Below, one piece after another: positions 1 through 9,900 of a stretch of DNA of 64,000 nt. This DNA is from Bacteroidota bacterium. Lineage in GTDB: Bacteria; Bacteroidota; Bacteroidia; B-17B0; Aurantibacillaceae. The notes beneath the pieces were generated by a model. It saw only the letters and a program-made list of their open reading frames with translations. It was not told the DNA's origin and did no database searches. A program made the translations under genes and the position numbers. The stretch lies in NCBI GenBank assembly GCA_016185125.1, contig JACPOC010000032.1:87376-151375 (forward strand), in the 5' to 3' direction. Positions within the stretch are counted from its first letter, which is position 1; each line of letters opens with the position of its first letter.

Positions 1-393
1 ATCCTTTCCTCTTCCTATAAAGAAGAAACGCTTGAAAACGGTGAAACCCGCGTAGTACTTAGCCTTCCGCCTGCCCTTGCGCCAATTAAAGTGGCAGTAT
101 TTCCATTAGTAAAAAAAGATGGCTTGCCCGAGCTTGCGCAAATTATTGTTAACCTTTTAAAATTTGATCATATTGTTACCATTGATGAAAAAGACACGGT
201 TGGCAAACGTTATAGAAGGCAGGACGCAATCGGCACTCCGTTCTGCATCACAGTAGATCATCAGAGTTTGGAAGATGACACGGTAACAGTGCGCTACAGA
301 GATACCATGAAACAAGAACGTTTAAAAATTGATAAGCTTGCTAAATTTTTAGATGAGAAAGTAAGTTTAAAAAGTTTACTTCAACTACTTTAA
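1..393 (+). CDS. glyS: Glycine--tRNA ligase, C-terminal part (5' end outside window)
   Basis: The reading frame is open from base 1, so the gene is cut by the window edge and only its last 130 residues are present. They form the anticodon-binding domain of the dimeric (alpha2) class II glycyl-tRNA synthetase: an ALAPIKVAVFPL strand, then a KRYRRQDAIGTPFC segment and a DDTVTVRYRDTMKQER segment, all typical of bacterial and eukaryotic-type GlyRS. The enzyme charges tRNA-Gly with glycine in the cytoplasm. The catalytic domain is not visible. The gene converges on the HIT-protein gene, with 80 bases between the stops and no clear terminator hairpin. The first internal ATG (base 91) is not the real start. 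Confidence 0.93.
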   Translation: MLSSSYKEETLENGETRVVLSLPPALAPIKVAVFPLVKKDGLPELAQIIVNLLKFDHIVTIDEKDTVGKRYRRQDAIGTPFCITVDHQSLEDDTVTVRYRDTMKQERLKIDKLAKFLDEKVSLKSLLQLL

Positions 394-473
394 TAATTAT
401 TTTCTTTTTAACGCTGAGCCGTGAGTTTGGAGTAGCGAGTTCGCTGAAAAACACTTTTAATGTATTTGTGCGT

Positions 474-869
474 TTATTTAAAATTAGCTGCAATTTTTGC
501 TGCTATACCTTCAAATTCCTGTTTTGATAATTTTAATTTCTCGTTACTGAAATTGCAATCGTTGGGCGTGTTTATAGGAATCAGATGAATATGCGCATGA
601 GCCACCTCTAAACCTATCACGTGCATTGATACGCGATTACATTCGATAGAAGACTTAATGGCAACGGCAACGCGTTTGGCGAAATTCATTAAACCTGTAT
701 ATTCTGATGCCTCCAAGTCAAACAGATAATCTACCTCAACTTTTGGAACAACCAACACATGTCCTTTTTTTAGCGGAGAAATATCTAAAAAGGCTATAAA
801 ATGCTGATTTTCAGCAACTTTGAAACATGGAATTTCGCCGGCTATAATTTTAGAAAAAATAGTGGGCAT
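474..869 (-). CDS. HIT-family nucleotide-binding hydrolase
   Basis: A 131-residue protein of the usual size for HIT (histidine triad, HINT-like) hydrolases. The N-terminal SKIIAGEIPCFKVAE segment and the triad H91-A-H93-I-H95 followed by LIPI are family signatures. Such proteins hydrolyse nucleoside phosphoramidates or related nucleotidyl substrates in the cytosol; the true substrate cannot be read from sequence. The start codon overlaps the greA stop by one base (TAATG), so the two are probably translated from one message, greA first. This greA-HIT pairing is, to my knowledge, frequent in Bacteroidota. Confidence 0.92.
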   Translation of the reverse strand: MPTIFSKIIAGEIPCFKVAENQHFIAFLDISPLKKGHVLVVPKVEVDYLFDLEASEYTGLMNFAKRVAVAIKSSIECNRVSMHVIGLEVAHAHIHLIPINTPNDCNFSNEKLKLSKQEFEGIAAKIAANFK

Positions 870-1345
870 TAAATGGTTATTTCAATCACTTCAAAAGTTA
901 CTTTACCGGCCGGGATTTGAACGTCAGCTTTGTCGCCCACTTTTTTACCTAATAAGCCTTTTCCTATTGGAGAATCTACCGAAATTTTTCCTGCTTTTAA
1001 ATCCGCTTCACTTTCCGCAACCAGGGTGTACTTCATGGTAGCGCCATTGTTGATGTTTTTAATTTTTACGGTTGTAAGAATACTCACCTTACTTAAATCC
1101 AATAACGATTCGTCTACCAAGCGGGCATTGGCAATAACCTCCTTCAATTTTCCGATGCGCACTTCCAGTAAAGCCTGTGCCTCGCGTGCGGCATCGTATT
1201 CCGCGTTCTCGCTTAAATCACCTTTATCGCGTGCTTCCGCCACCGCTGCCGTGCATTTTTTTCGTTCAACGGTTGACAGTTGATGAAGTTCTGTTTTTAA
1301 CTTAAGTAAACCTTCCTCGGTATAATACCCAATTTGCTGCGCCAT
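869..1345 (-). CDS. greA: Transcription elongation factor GreA
   Basis: A 158-residue protein of typical GreA length. The N-terminal half is the antiparallel coiled coil that enters the RNA polymerase secondary channel; its acidic tip lies in KGDLSENAEYDAAREAQ (about residues 41-57), the family signature. The C-terminal half is the FKBP-like domain with SPIGKGLLGKKVGD. GreA stimulates cleavage of backtracked RNA. It is followed with a one-base overlap by the HIT gene. Its upstream region holds a hairpin with a T-run (1352-1390) and, further up, a TATTTTTG element (1402-1409), so the hairpin could sit in the greA leader as well as end the upstream operon. Confidence 0.96.
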   Translation of the reverse strand: MAQQIGYYTEEGLLKLKTELHQLSTVERKKCTAAVAEARDKGDLSENAEYDAAREAQALLEVRIGKLKEVIANARLVDESLLDLSKVSILTTVKIKNINNGATMKYTLVAESEADLKAGKISVDSPIGKGLLGKKVGDKADVQIPAGKVTFEVIEITI

Positions 1346-1351
1346 ATTGCT

Positions 1352-1390
1352 TTTTTTTAAAAAACAAAGAATCCCGGCTACTCACCGGGA
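1352..1390 (-). terminator. Rho-independent terminator after the PorV-family gene, inside a possible greA leader
   Basis: On the minus strand a TCCCGG/CCGGGA stem (1385-1390 with 1372-1377) with a 7-base loop is followed by a T-rich stretch. It lies 30 bases after the PorV-family stop, so it most simply ends that operon. A TATTTTTG element at 1402-1409 on the same strand lies just upstream, so a greA transcript starting there would contain the hairpin. Confidence 0.7.
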
Positions 1391-1419
1391 CTCTTCTTAA
1401 ACAAAAATAATAAAAATTT

Positions 1420-2487
1420 TTATAAATTAACTCTTAATCCAAAAGTATGTGTTCCTCCGAATGGATTTGTAAAGCGATAAGAATAATCCACACCCACTGT
1501 TGATTTTTTATCATTAAAAGGTATTTCAAAAGTTACGCCTGCGCAGGGTCCTGTAAAAACCGTACGGCGGGTATCAGGGCTAAAAATTCCTTTTTCCGTG
1601 TACATGCCCGCTCTCAGCATTAACATTTCCTTATAGGAATATTCTGCCCCAATTAAATAATTATCATAAGTAAATGAGTTAGAGGTATAGGTAGCATTGA
1701 GGGATAAACGTTGTTTTTTTGAGCGCCCTGTACTGTCTTTTAACAGGTAAAAGTCGTAGGAAGTACCAATGTTAACCAGAGCCGGTAATTCAAAAGCACC
1801 TGAACGATTATTAACTGTTAACTCATAATTATTGCCATATTTTACAGTAGATTGGCGGCTTAAACCATCGCCGCGGTAAGTCATTTTAGGTCCCAGGTTT
1901 TTAATGGAAATACCAATATGAATTTGGTCGTATTTACCGGTGTGGTACTGAATACCAGCATCAATGGCCAAACCTCTGGCCGCCACGTTAGGAATTTGCT
2001 CACTTATAATCTTAAAATTAATTCCTCCAAAAATATTTTCAGAAAACATTTTGGCATAAGACATGCTAATGTTATAAAATGTAGGGCTATAAGTTCCTAA
2101 ACCTCCTTCGGGTTGATCTTCAGTAGTAATATCAATTTTACCGCCATTAATGGAAACAATTCCTAAACCAATAGTGCCCGTTTCGCCCACACCTTGGGTT
2201 AAACCAAAACTATTAATAAAAATATCGGTTCCCTGAAGCCAGTTAGATCGGTTAAAAATAAATTCGGTTTTACGGGTATAAGCTGTTCCCGCAATATTAA
2301 GAAACTGGGCTTCTAAACCTCGAACTCTTGCCGAATTGGAGCCGGCCATTCCCGCATTACGGGCATAAGGATTAATTAATAATTGATTAGCTCCCGCCTG
2401 CCCGGCGCGTTCAGGATTACCTGCCTCTAAAAGCGCAGATGTAAGCAGTGCAGTGGATAATCCTAAATATTTTAAATTTTTAATCAT
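1420..2487 (-). CDS. PorV/PorQ-family outer-membrane barrel protein
   Basis: A 355-residue protein when started at the second Met (base 2487). That start gives a clean signal peptide (MIKNLKYLGLSTALLTSALLEAG); the longer frame from 2508 adds seven residues and overlaps the upstream stop as TAATG. After the leader comes a PorV/PorQ-type opening (NQLLINPYARNAGMAGSNSARVRGLEAQFLNIAGTA read in two parts), then alternating beta strands ending in THTFGLRVNL, as expected of an outer-membrane barrel. PorV shuttles T9SS cargo from translocon to attachment complex. Here the gene is last in an operon with a receptor and a large exported protein, so it may serve that protein specifically; that is inference. 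It could equally be a PorV paralogue of other function. Confidence 0.8.
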   Translation of the reverse strand: MIKNLKYLGLSTALLTSALLEAGNPERAGQAGANQLLINPYARNAGMAGSNSARVRGLEAQFLNIAGTAYTRKTEFIFNRSNWLQGTDIFINSFGLTQGVGETGTIGLGIVSINGGKIDITTEDQPEGGLGTYSPTFYNISMSYAKMFSENIFGGINFKIISEQIPNVAARGLAIDAGIQYHTGKYDQIHIGISIKNLGPKMTYRGDGLSRQSTVKYGNNYELTVNNRSGAFELPALVNIGTSYDFYLLKDSTGRSKKQRLSLNATYTSNSFTYDNYLIGAEYSYKEMLMLRAGMYTEKGIFSPDTRRTVFTGPCAGVTFEIPFNDKKSTVGVDYSYRFTNPFGGTHTFGLRVNL

Positions 2488-2507
2488 ATAATTCTTTCTT
2501 AAAAGCA

Positions 2508-5500
2508 TTAATAACTTTGAACGTCAAGAGGTCGCATAACCCCAAACCACTTAACTATTTTCTCGCCTACTCCCGGCGCATCTATGTGAAGGATGTATAA
2601 ACCACTTGCAATACTAATGTTGTTTTGGTTCTTAAGATCCCAATCCACAAAAGATAAACGTTTAGATTGAACAATATCTAATCCCGTTCCGGCCTTTCCA
2701 AGATTTACATCTTCTTGGCCACTCACATCCCGTTTAAGGGTGCGAACCAAGGTACCGTTCATAGTAAAGATTTTGATGGTACATTTGTTTGGCAGATTAG
2801 TTATTCTCACTCTGTTGTCCACCCGTCCTGTTTCGTAAGTAGAACTTCCATAATAAGGATTTGGAACCACTTTAATAAGATCTAATGCGTTTTTTTGTAC
2901 AGATGCCTGATTAAACAACGTGGCTATATCACTGGTATTAAATGAGTATAACGGGAAGTTATTGTTTTGCGGCGTTGAACTCACATCTGTTGTTAATAAT
3001 GATGGACTATTTACAGAAGTAAATTTGTTTGTATTAATGTATTGCGATGCCGAGGTAAGTGGAGGCGTATTAATTACCCCTGAAAACCCATAACGGTAAG
3101 GCTTAGCTACATTTATCTGAATTCGAACATCCGAAGGCATTTGCGAAGGGTCACTAAATGAATAACCAGGTGCCAACATTGGCATAGAAGTCCACATAAT
3201 ATCCCTTTCAACAGCCCAGAAGCCTGCCATAAAATTACCGCTCGTTGGTCCTGTAAGCGAAGTTTTTGAGAAGAAATTAGAAAGTATATTCATCATTTTT
3301 TTACCATAATCGTACCTTCCCACACCGTAATCAGCTCCATCCAATAATGGTTCCCAATTGTAAGTAGTTGTGTTACTGAATTTTGAACTTACTGAATTGC
3401 CACCAAAAACATACACAAAATGTTTCCCTCCAAAAGCGTATTGATAAGGAGCATTAAGGTTCTCTGTTGGATTCCACTTCATGTCGTTACCGTTGTTTTC
3501 TTTCTGATAGCTGTCTTCTCCAAAGGCCATATTTAAACGTTCGCCTGTTTCTAAGTTAATCGCATAACCCGGAAACCAACCCATTCCTGTTTCAGAAATA
3601 AAATTGGCGTCGCTTGCGGAAGTACTGGAACCACTTCCCACCGCTGCTGAAACACCTTCCTTATTAACTGATTGGTGCGCTCTTGGAGCAAAAAACGGCA
3701 CAAAACCCTCACTTAAGTTAGATTTTTCCTGCATTTCTAAAACCACGCATCGCGTCCATTTACTTTTATCTTTTGTGTAAACTATCAAAACACTGCCTGT
3801 TTTTCTAAGATCGCCATTATTGCCGCCGGGAACATCTTTAGGCGTGGCGGATACTCCATAATTACTCTGAAAGTAAGGATCGCTTTCCCATACTTTACCG
3901 CTAAAACCAGGTCCACCAATAACACGTAAGCCAAAACGATAAAAAGAACCTGTTAAAGGATAGGGCGACCAAGTTCCCCCTAAAATTTTGCCGAATTGTT
4001 TTTGCGGATCGTAAAATGCTCCGTTTGCCCCATAGTTAGCATCCTCGTTTCCAACAGCTTTATTATTGCCGGATAATATCCAATTAAACGGGCTTGTTCC
4101 ATCCGCATCAGCTATAGGACTTAACCAGTTAGCGGCACCATTTACATACGAAATACTTGCTCCGATAAACGATCCAGGCTCGGGGCCAGTATAATCAGAA
4201 TTAAGAGTATTATAATTGGTTAAACTGTTTAGCTTTTCGCCCGGATCGGCAATTTGCTTAATATTTAACGAAAACCCTAAATCAGGGAAGTAAAATTCAT
4301 TCCCCACTTTAATGGTTTGATAAAGTGTATCCTTATAAAAAGGCGAAGTGGTGTTGGTGCTTGGAGTTGGATCGTTCGGGTAATAAGTTTTACCACCCGG
4401 GCTAAGATCTTTTAACTCCCAGCTTGTATTGTCAACATTTAATGCAGCGCTTAAAGAACCGTTGCCGGTAGCTGTATTGTTGGATCCCGTAGCAACCGAA
4501 GGCATTGCATTGATAGAGGTTTGAGGAGATGCGTTAAAGAATCGGGAATTTATAAATCTGAAAGTAAAATTCGCGTCCTTTACGTTTAAAGGGTCCACCA
4601 CACGAATGGTTAAAGGCCCTTGAGCATTTTCGTAAGTGATCTTATCTTTAAAGAAATTATTTACAATTTCATCTTCTGAAGCCGGTGTAAGGGTTAACTT
4701 GTTGCCTCCATTACCCTGACCCTCAATTCTGGTTATTTTAGGACCAAATCCATAAGCGGATTGCGTAGCGGTGCCATCCTTCTCCATATCTGTATTGTGT
4801 GGTATGCCTGCGGCACGCTTGATTTTACGGCCTTCTAAATACGGGCGTTTTTGGCCTAAAAAGTTAGCTGCCTGATTTACAGATGGAGAAACGTCCGGAG
4901 CATAAGTTAAATAATTATTATACGCATAGGCCACGGCCAAAAAATAATAAGTTTTATTATTCACCAATTTTCTGTTTGTACTAGTAGAGAAGGCATCATC
5001 GGTAACCCTGAATGTAGAGGTTATTCCGTTGTTAGCTCCTTCCACCATAATCTTAGGAACTACTGCTCCTATGGCGTTATCTTGAACGTAATTAACCAAT
5101 CGGGTAACATTGTTTCTTAAATCTGTTTGAAAAACCGGAATGGCTTTTGTTCTGTCGGAAAGATCAGTAGAAGTTACTTTATCATCTTTAACTTGATAAA
5201 CCACATATCCTTCAAACTTATAAAACTTATCAGGATTACTTAAAGCCTGCACAGTAGAAGTTGGATCGGAAAGAATGGAAATATCTTCTTCGTTGTAATC
5301 ATTATTAAATACTTTGTAGTTGTTAGAACCTTTTTTATTGGTTAAATAAATAATAAGTTCGTTGTTTGTCTCCTGAACGGTTAAATCGGGAGCTTCCGGC
5401 CCATCTAATAATTTAAAACAATTATTAAACAGAGCCTGTGCTTTATCATCGGCCACTTTTAATAGTTTAACAGACTCTATGTATCCGCCTTTGGTTGGAC

Positions 5501-6956
5501 TTTGTGCCCAAGGCATACCAAATGTAATATCGTTTACAGCACCAGGCTTAAGCGTAAAAGGACCTGCGGATTGAAGAAAACGGCGGTCGCCGGGAAGATT
5601 ACCCGCACTTTTTTCTGTCCAACCGGTTCCCGCAACAGGGTCTCCATCGTAAACAAACTGAGAAGGAGCAGTGCCACCATAAGCATTACCGCCTTGTGTA
5701 AAAGGAGAACCGTCTTTCCAAAATCCTGTCATAAAATTATAATAATGTATGGCTAAGTCAGGATTAGTAGTTTGGGGAGGGAAAGCACCTATGTTATTGT
5801 TATAATAGGTAAAACGGCTCATTTGAATAGATTCACCCGGCTCATCTATTCCACTAAATGGCAAACCGGTTCCGTTATCAAAATCATTATCAATTCCGTC
5901 ATTTGGGTCTGCTAAAGGGCCTTTAAAAAAGTCGCAGCCTAAAGCAGGAGGAAAATCTTGGTATCCGTTGGTTCCGCCGGCAGTTTCATCAAATGGGTCG
6001 GCATTGTAAATATAACCTAAACCACGGGAAACGTCACAACCCACATAATCATCCAAATAATATCCAAGATCGGCATCATTCCAGATGGTAAAATAAGTAC
6101 TATTTAAAGAGTAAGAAGAGCGGTTATGAACCTGGTAGCTGTAAAAGGTCATGTTGTTAATTTCATCGTTGGTTTTAAAAGCAAAAGCCTGTGCCCGTAC
6201 TTCTACTCCAATGGCAATACCACTGGATTCTGTGTGAATACCGCCGTTATCGTTAAACACCCAAAATAAAGTATTATCGCCATACAATTTGGTTTTACAA
6301 AAGCCTAAATTATCCTTTTCAGCAAGATTTTTAACATCGTAGGCGGGATAATCTCCGGTAGTGGGGTCATAATAGCCGTCTCCATCTATATCCACATAAG
6401 GCGCAAGGCTTCGGGCTTGCTTTTTGCTCACATCGCCATTACCCGGCCAAGCACTGATATTGGGTGTAACCACACCGCTGGTAACAAAATTATCCACCTC
6501 CACACGAGACATGTTAAAAATTTGATCGTATTTGGCGCATTCTGCGGGGTCAGCCGAAGCATTGGTTGTATCTAAAGGCCCCGGCCAAAAATCTATTCCA
6601 TTTTGGCGGTAAGTCATGGCAGCCACTTTTAATTGACCACCCGCATCCAAGCCGCCCAACCATATTGAACCCGCAAAACTTGAAGAAATACCGTTAGCTT
6701 TGTTTTGCACCGCAGGCACAATATAATAAGCATTACCTCCTCCAAAAAGATCCCACCACATATCTCCACCACTATAAATGATTGTACGAACGTTGTTTAC
6801 CCACAACTCCCTACTGGCTTTAGGGCTAGAGCAACCTGCCATAATTTTCTGGCCCAATTGACCGGTGCTGCCGGCAATTCTTTCCCCTGCCGCTTTTTCT
6901 TTGGCATTAAAGGATGCCGCCGATAAAATGCTTAGTAATATTATTATTTTTTTCAT
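2508..6956 (-). CDS. Large exported protein with calcium-loop segments and FlgD/T9SS-like C-terminal domain
   Basis: 1482 residues from the Met at 6956, chosen because it has a perfect Shine-Dalgarno (GGAGG) just upstream and begins a signal peptide (MKKIIILLSILSAASFNAKE). The frame extends to 6983 but would then overlap the preceding gene. Near residues 190-215 is DIDGDGYYDPTTGDYP, an aspartate-rich calcium-loop pattern, and later GIDNDFDNGTGLPFSGIDEPGE. The last about 110 residues (VVPNPYYGSSTYETG, IKIFTMNGTLVRTL, SGLYILHIDAPG) resemble FlgD-Ig/T9SS sorting-domain folds. The middle is not recognisable to me. Location between a TonB-dependent receptor and a PorV-family gene suggests a surface-exposed partner of the receptor. 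Function unknown. Confidence 0.75.
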   Translation of the reverse strand: MKKIIILLSILSAASFNAKEKAAGERIAGSTGQLGQKIMAGCSSPKASRELWVNNVRTIIYSGGDMWWDLFGGGNAYYIVPAVQNKANGISSSFAGSIWLGGLDAGGQLKVAAMTYRQNGIDFWPGPLDTTNASADPAECAKYDQIFNMSRVEVDNFVTSGVVTPNISAWPGNGDVSKKQARSLAPYVDIDGDGYYDPTTGDYPAYDVKNLAEKDNLGFCKTKLYGDNTLFWVFNDNGGIHTESSGIAIGVEVRAQAFAFKTNDEINNMTFYSYQVHNRSSYSLNSTYFTIWNDADLGYYLDDYVGCDVSRGLGYIYNADPFDETAGGTNGYQDFPPALGCDFFKGPLADPNDGIDNDFDNGTGLPFSGIDEPGESIQMSRFTYYNNNIGAFPPQTTNPDLAIHYYNFMTGFWKDGSPFTQGGNAYGGTAPSQFVYDGDPVAGTGWTEKSAGNLPGDRRFLQSAGPFTLKPGAVNDITFGMPWAQSPTKGGYIESVKLLKVADDKAQALFNNCFKLLDGPEAPDLTVQETNNELIIYLTNKKGSNNYKVFNNDYNEEDISILSDPTSTVQALSNPDKFYKFEGYVVYQVKDDKVTSTDLSDRTKAIPVFQTDLRNNVTRLVNYVQDNAIGAVVPKIMVEGANNGITSTFRVTDDAFSTSTNRKLVNNKTYYFLAVAYAYNNYLTYAPDVSPSVNQAANFLGQKRPYLEGRKIKRAAGIPHNTDMEKDGTATQSAYGFGPKITRIEGQGNGGNKLTLTPASEDEIVNNFFKDKITYENAQGPLTIRVVDPLNVKDANFTFRFINSRFFNASPQTSINAMPSVATGSNNTATGNGSLSAALNVDNTSWELKDLSPGGKTYYPNDPTPSTNTTSPFYKDTLYQTIKVGNEFYFPDLGFSLNIKQIADPGEKLNSLTNYNTLNSDYTGPEPGSFIGASISYVNGAANWLSPIADADGTSPFNWILSGNNKAVGNEDANYGANGAFYDPQKQFGKILGGTWSPYPLTGSFYRFGLRVIGGPGFSGKVWESDPYFQSNYGVSATPKDVPGGNNGDLRKTGSVLIVYTKDKSKWTRCVVLEMQEKSNLSEGFVPFFAPRAHQSVNKEGVSAAVGSGSSTSASDANFISETGMGWFPGYAINLETGERLNMAFGEDSYQKENNGNDMKWNPTENLNAPYQYAFGGKHFVYVFGGNSVSSKFSNTTTYNWEPLLDGADYGVGRYDYGKKMMNILSNFFSKTSLTGPTSGNFMAGFWAVERDIMWTSMPMLAPGYSFSDPSQMPSDVRIQINVAKPYRYGFSGVINTPPLTSASQYINTNKFTSVNSPSLLTTDVSSTPQNNNFPLYSFNTSDIATLFNQASVQKNALDLIKVVPNPYYGSSTYETGRVDNRVRITNLPNKCTIKIFTMNGTLVRTLKRDVSGQEDVNLGKAGTGLDIVQSKRLSFVDWDLKNQNNISIASGLYILHIDAPGVGEKIVKWFGVMRPLDVQSY

Positions 6957-6960
6957 GATA

Positions 6961-6971
6961 TTCCTCCTTTT
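6961..6971 (-). promoter_or_regulatory. Strong Shine-Dalgarno site deciding the start at 6956
   Basis: The minus strand reads AAAAGGAGGAA ending four bases before the ATG at 6956. Most starts in this window lack such a site, which is usual for Bacteroidota, so this one is exceptional. It supports the shorter start and suggests independent, efficient ribosome loading on the second gene of the operon. Confidence 0.8.
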
Positions 6972-6972
6972 A

Positions 6973-9900
6973 TTAAAACTCAAACATTAAACCAATACGA
7001 ATTTGACGCGGTAAATTATAATTTGCAGGGCTGTTAACACGGATGCTGTACATATCTCTGTATGCAGCCGCGCTATTAGCCAAAGCCAATGAAGACTGAG
7101 CCTGTGTAGAAGTTAAATACCCGTCATCTTCAGGGTTTCCGGTATAATTATACACATTTAAAATATTTCTGGTGTTAAACAGGTTAAGTACCTGTACATA
7201 CACATTTAAGTTAGCTGTTTTCTTATTTTCAGCATCTTTCTTTCCAAAGCTTAAAGGAATGTTTTTATCTATACGTAAGTTAGTTCTGAAATTCCAAGGC
7301 TTAGATGAGCCGTTAATTTGGCCAAGGATGCTTGAACGACCGTTTCCGCCTTGCGTAGGAACCGCGGAACTCCAACGGGTATATGGCGTACCTGATCCTA
7401 AAAGGAAAGAAAGGTTAAAGCCAACATCTTCAAAAATACGAAGGGTTTTGTCTGATTTTGTTTTAAAGCTTGGGCCTTTGTAGTCTTTTTCAGATCCAAA
7501 ACGGAAGTCGTAATTTAACACAAAACTGTGGCGCTGATCAAAATCAAGTGGCTGAAGAACGCGCAAATTTGGCTGGCCGGATGATGCTAAGTTAGCTCCC
7601 GAGTTTGCGTTTGAGCCTGAACCTTCGGCAAATTGTAAGGTATAGTTAGCATTAACGCGCGAACCGCCTGTTCTGCGGAAGTCAAATATAAACGATAAAC
7701 CTTTTACGGTACCAAAATCAATGTTATCATACATAATGTAGGTTTTAGGATATGCTCCCACAATCTGCTTTTGATTAATCATATTACGCATTTCTCTATA
7801 AAAAGAAGTGATGGTTAAAGAAGCGTTTTTGCGCTCATTTAAAACCTGCTGAAAACCTAATTCATAATCAATAGTTTGTTGCGGACGCTGATTGGCATTA
7901 TTAATTAGGGGAGAAGAGCTGGCTGCTTCCATAAAATAATAATCAAGCGGGCTTAAAACACTGTTAGTTGGGCGCTGTGTAAGAATGTCGTAGTGCGCAA
8001 AGAAATTAGCTACATCGGATATTGGGAAGGAAAAAGCAATTCTTGGCATGGCATTGATGGCAGCGGCGTAATCGGTAAATCCGCCGGCTGACATTTTTTT
8101 ATCGTAATTCGCTCTGTCTTTAAATAAGGGAATAGGGCGTCCGTCGGCCGAGGCGATGAGTGAGGGGTCGGAAATTTCGTTTCCTTCCGAGTCAAACCAT
8201 TTATCACCTTCTCTAAATCCTCTGATGGAAAGCGGTGATTTTCCTCCTGAAGGGTTTTGAGCAACGTAAACAGCCGCGTCTTTGGAAATGCTGGACGGGA
8301 TATTTTCGCTGAAGCCTGCGGGTAAGTAATCCAATGATTTAAGATCGCCTACTTTTGCAAGATCATGTAAAGCGTATTTATCTTTTAATACCGGCTGATT
8401 GGCATCATATCTATCTATACGTAATCCGGCGTTAAATTTAATGTCTTTAAAATCAAATTTATCCATGATGTAAACCGAAGCGTAAATAGGCTGAAAAGAT
8501 CCTACAGAGAACATGTTCCGTCCGGCGGCGTCTTTTTTCTCCAGAAAGTCGGTAATGTTGGTTTTTCCATTAACTTTTACACCTTGAGCGGTAAAGCCAC
8601 TGTAATCTACTAAACTGGTTTGAGAACTGTTATCCAGTAAATCGGTGGCGCTGAACATATCCATTGAAAAAGTGGAAGGATCCAGGGCATCAATATTAGG
8701 AACGCCTTTGTAATCTTTAGGAAGGCCTAATTTTTCTAACAGTTTTTCTGAGAATTGCGTTTGCTTTTCAGCTTGGTATTGGCGCTCATAATAATAATAG
8801 GGCACTAAGCCTGAAAATTCAGGAACTGCAATTGGATTTGTTTTATCTAATGAACTAATATGAAAATCAGCTAATTGGCGCATCCGTTGCCATAAGCCCA
8901 AAGCATCTAAAACGTTATAGGAACTAACTGTTCTTTTGTCAAATTCCAAGCCAAAAGTTAAGGCATGATTTTTTATATCTGCATTAAAGCTCGAAGCTAT
9001 ACGAAATTGCTCTTGAATCTGCTTAAGCGAACTTCTTGGGCTGGTGCCGAAATTACTGTATAAACTATAAATGGATTGCGGGTTATCGCCGTTTCTTAAA
9101 CCATTATTAGAAGCAATGTAATTTAAATTTATAAAACTGTTGGCAGGAGAATTGGCCATTAAATAACTGGTATAAAGTGCCGCATCGGGATTAAGGGTTC
9201 CGGGAGTAAACTGCACATTACCCACTTCTCTTTCGCCCTGATATTCGTAAGCATTAATGGTATTGCCGTTGTAAACAAACTCATTGTTAAAATCATAATT
9301 GTAAGCAAAATCACGGCCGGCAATGGTTTTATCAAATTTTCCTACATAACCGTAATTAAAATACTTATCCTTATGCTTGGCGCTTTGTGTTACATCTTTT
9401 TTGTTTTCATAACTTACTAAAAATCTAAAAAAAGCGTTGGAAATTAAAGATTGTGTTTTTTCTTTATTAGGGGTTGCGTTTTTAAATTTTTGGGTAATTG
9501 ATAAGTTAACACGACCGGATCTGCCGCTGGTTTTAGAGTTGTTATTGGAGTTTAATAATTGATTACCGGCGCTTGCATTAAAATAATCGACATATTCATA
9601 AAACCCACCTAAGGTAATGTTGGTATTGGGTGTAGGTGCAAAATCCACTTTTCCGTTAAGAGAGAGCAATCTTGAAGCCGCATTAGGCCTAAATTTCTGC
9701 GTTTTCATATCATCTTTGGTCAGAAATTCTGAAGATTTAATAAAACCGGTTCCAGAAGGTGAGGGTTGAAGAGGGGCATCCTTTAACTCCTGTAATTTGG
9801 CATCTTTTATAACATAAATTGGCACAAATGAGGGAGTAGGTTCTTTAACATAATTTCCTTGTCCCGAAACGAAAAACCCAACTACGGTACGTTTGGTAGA

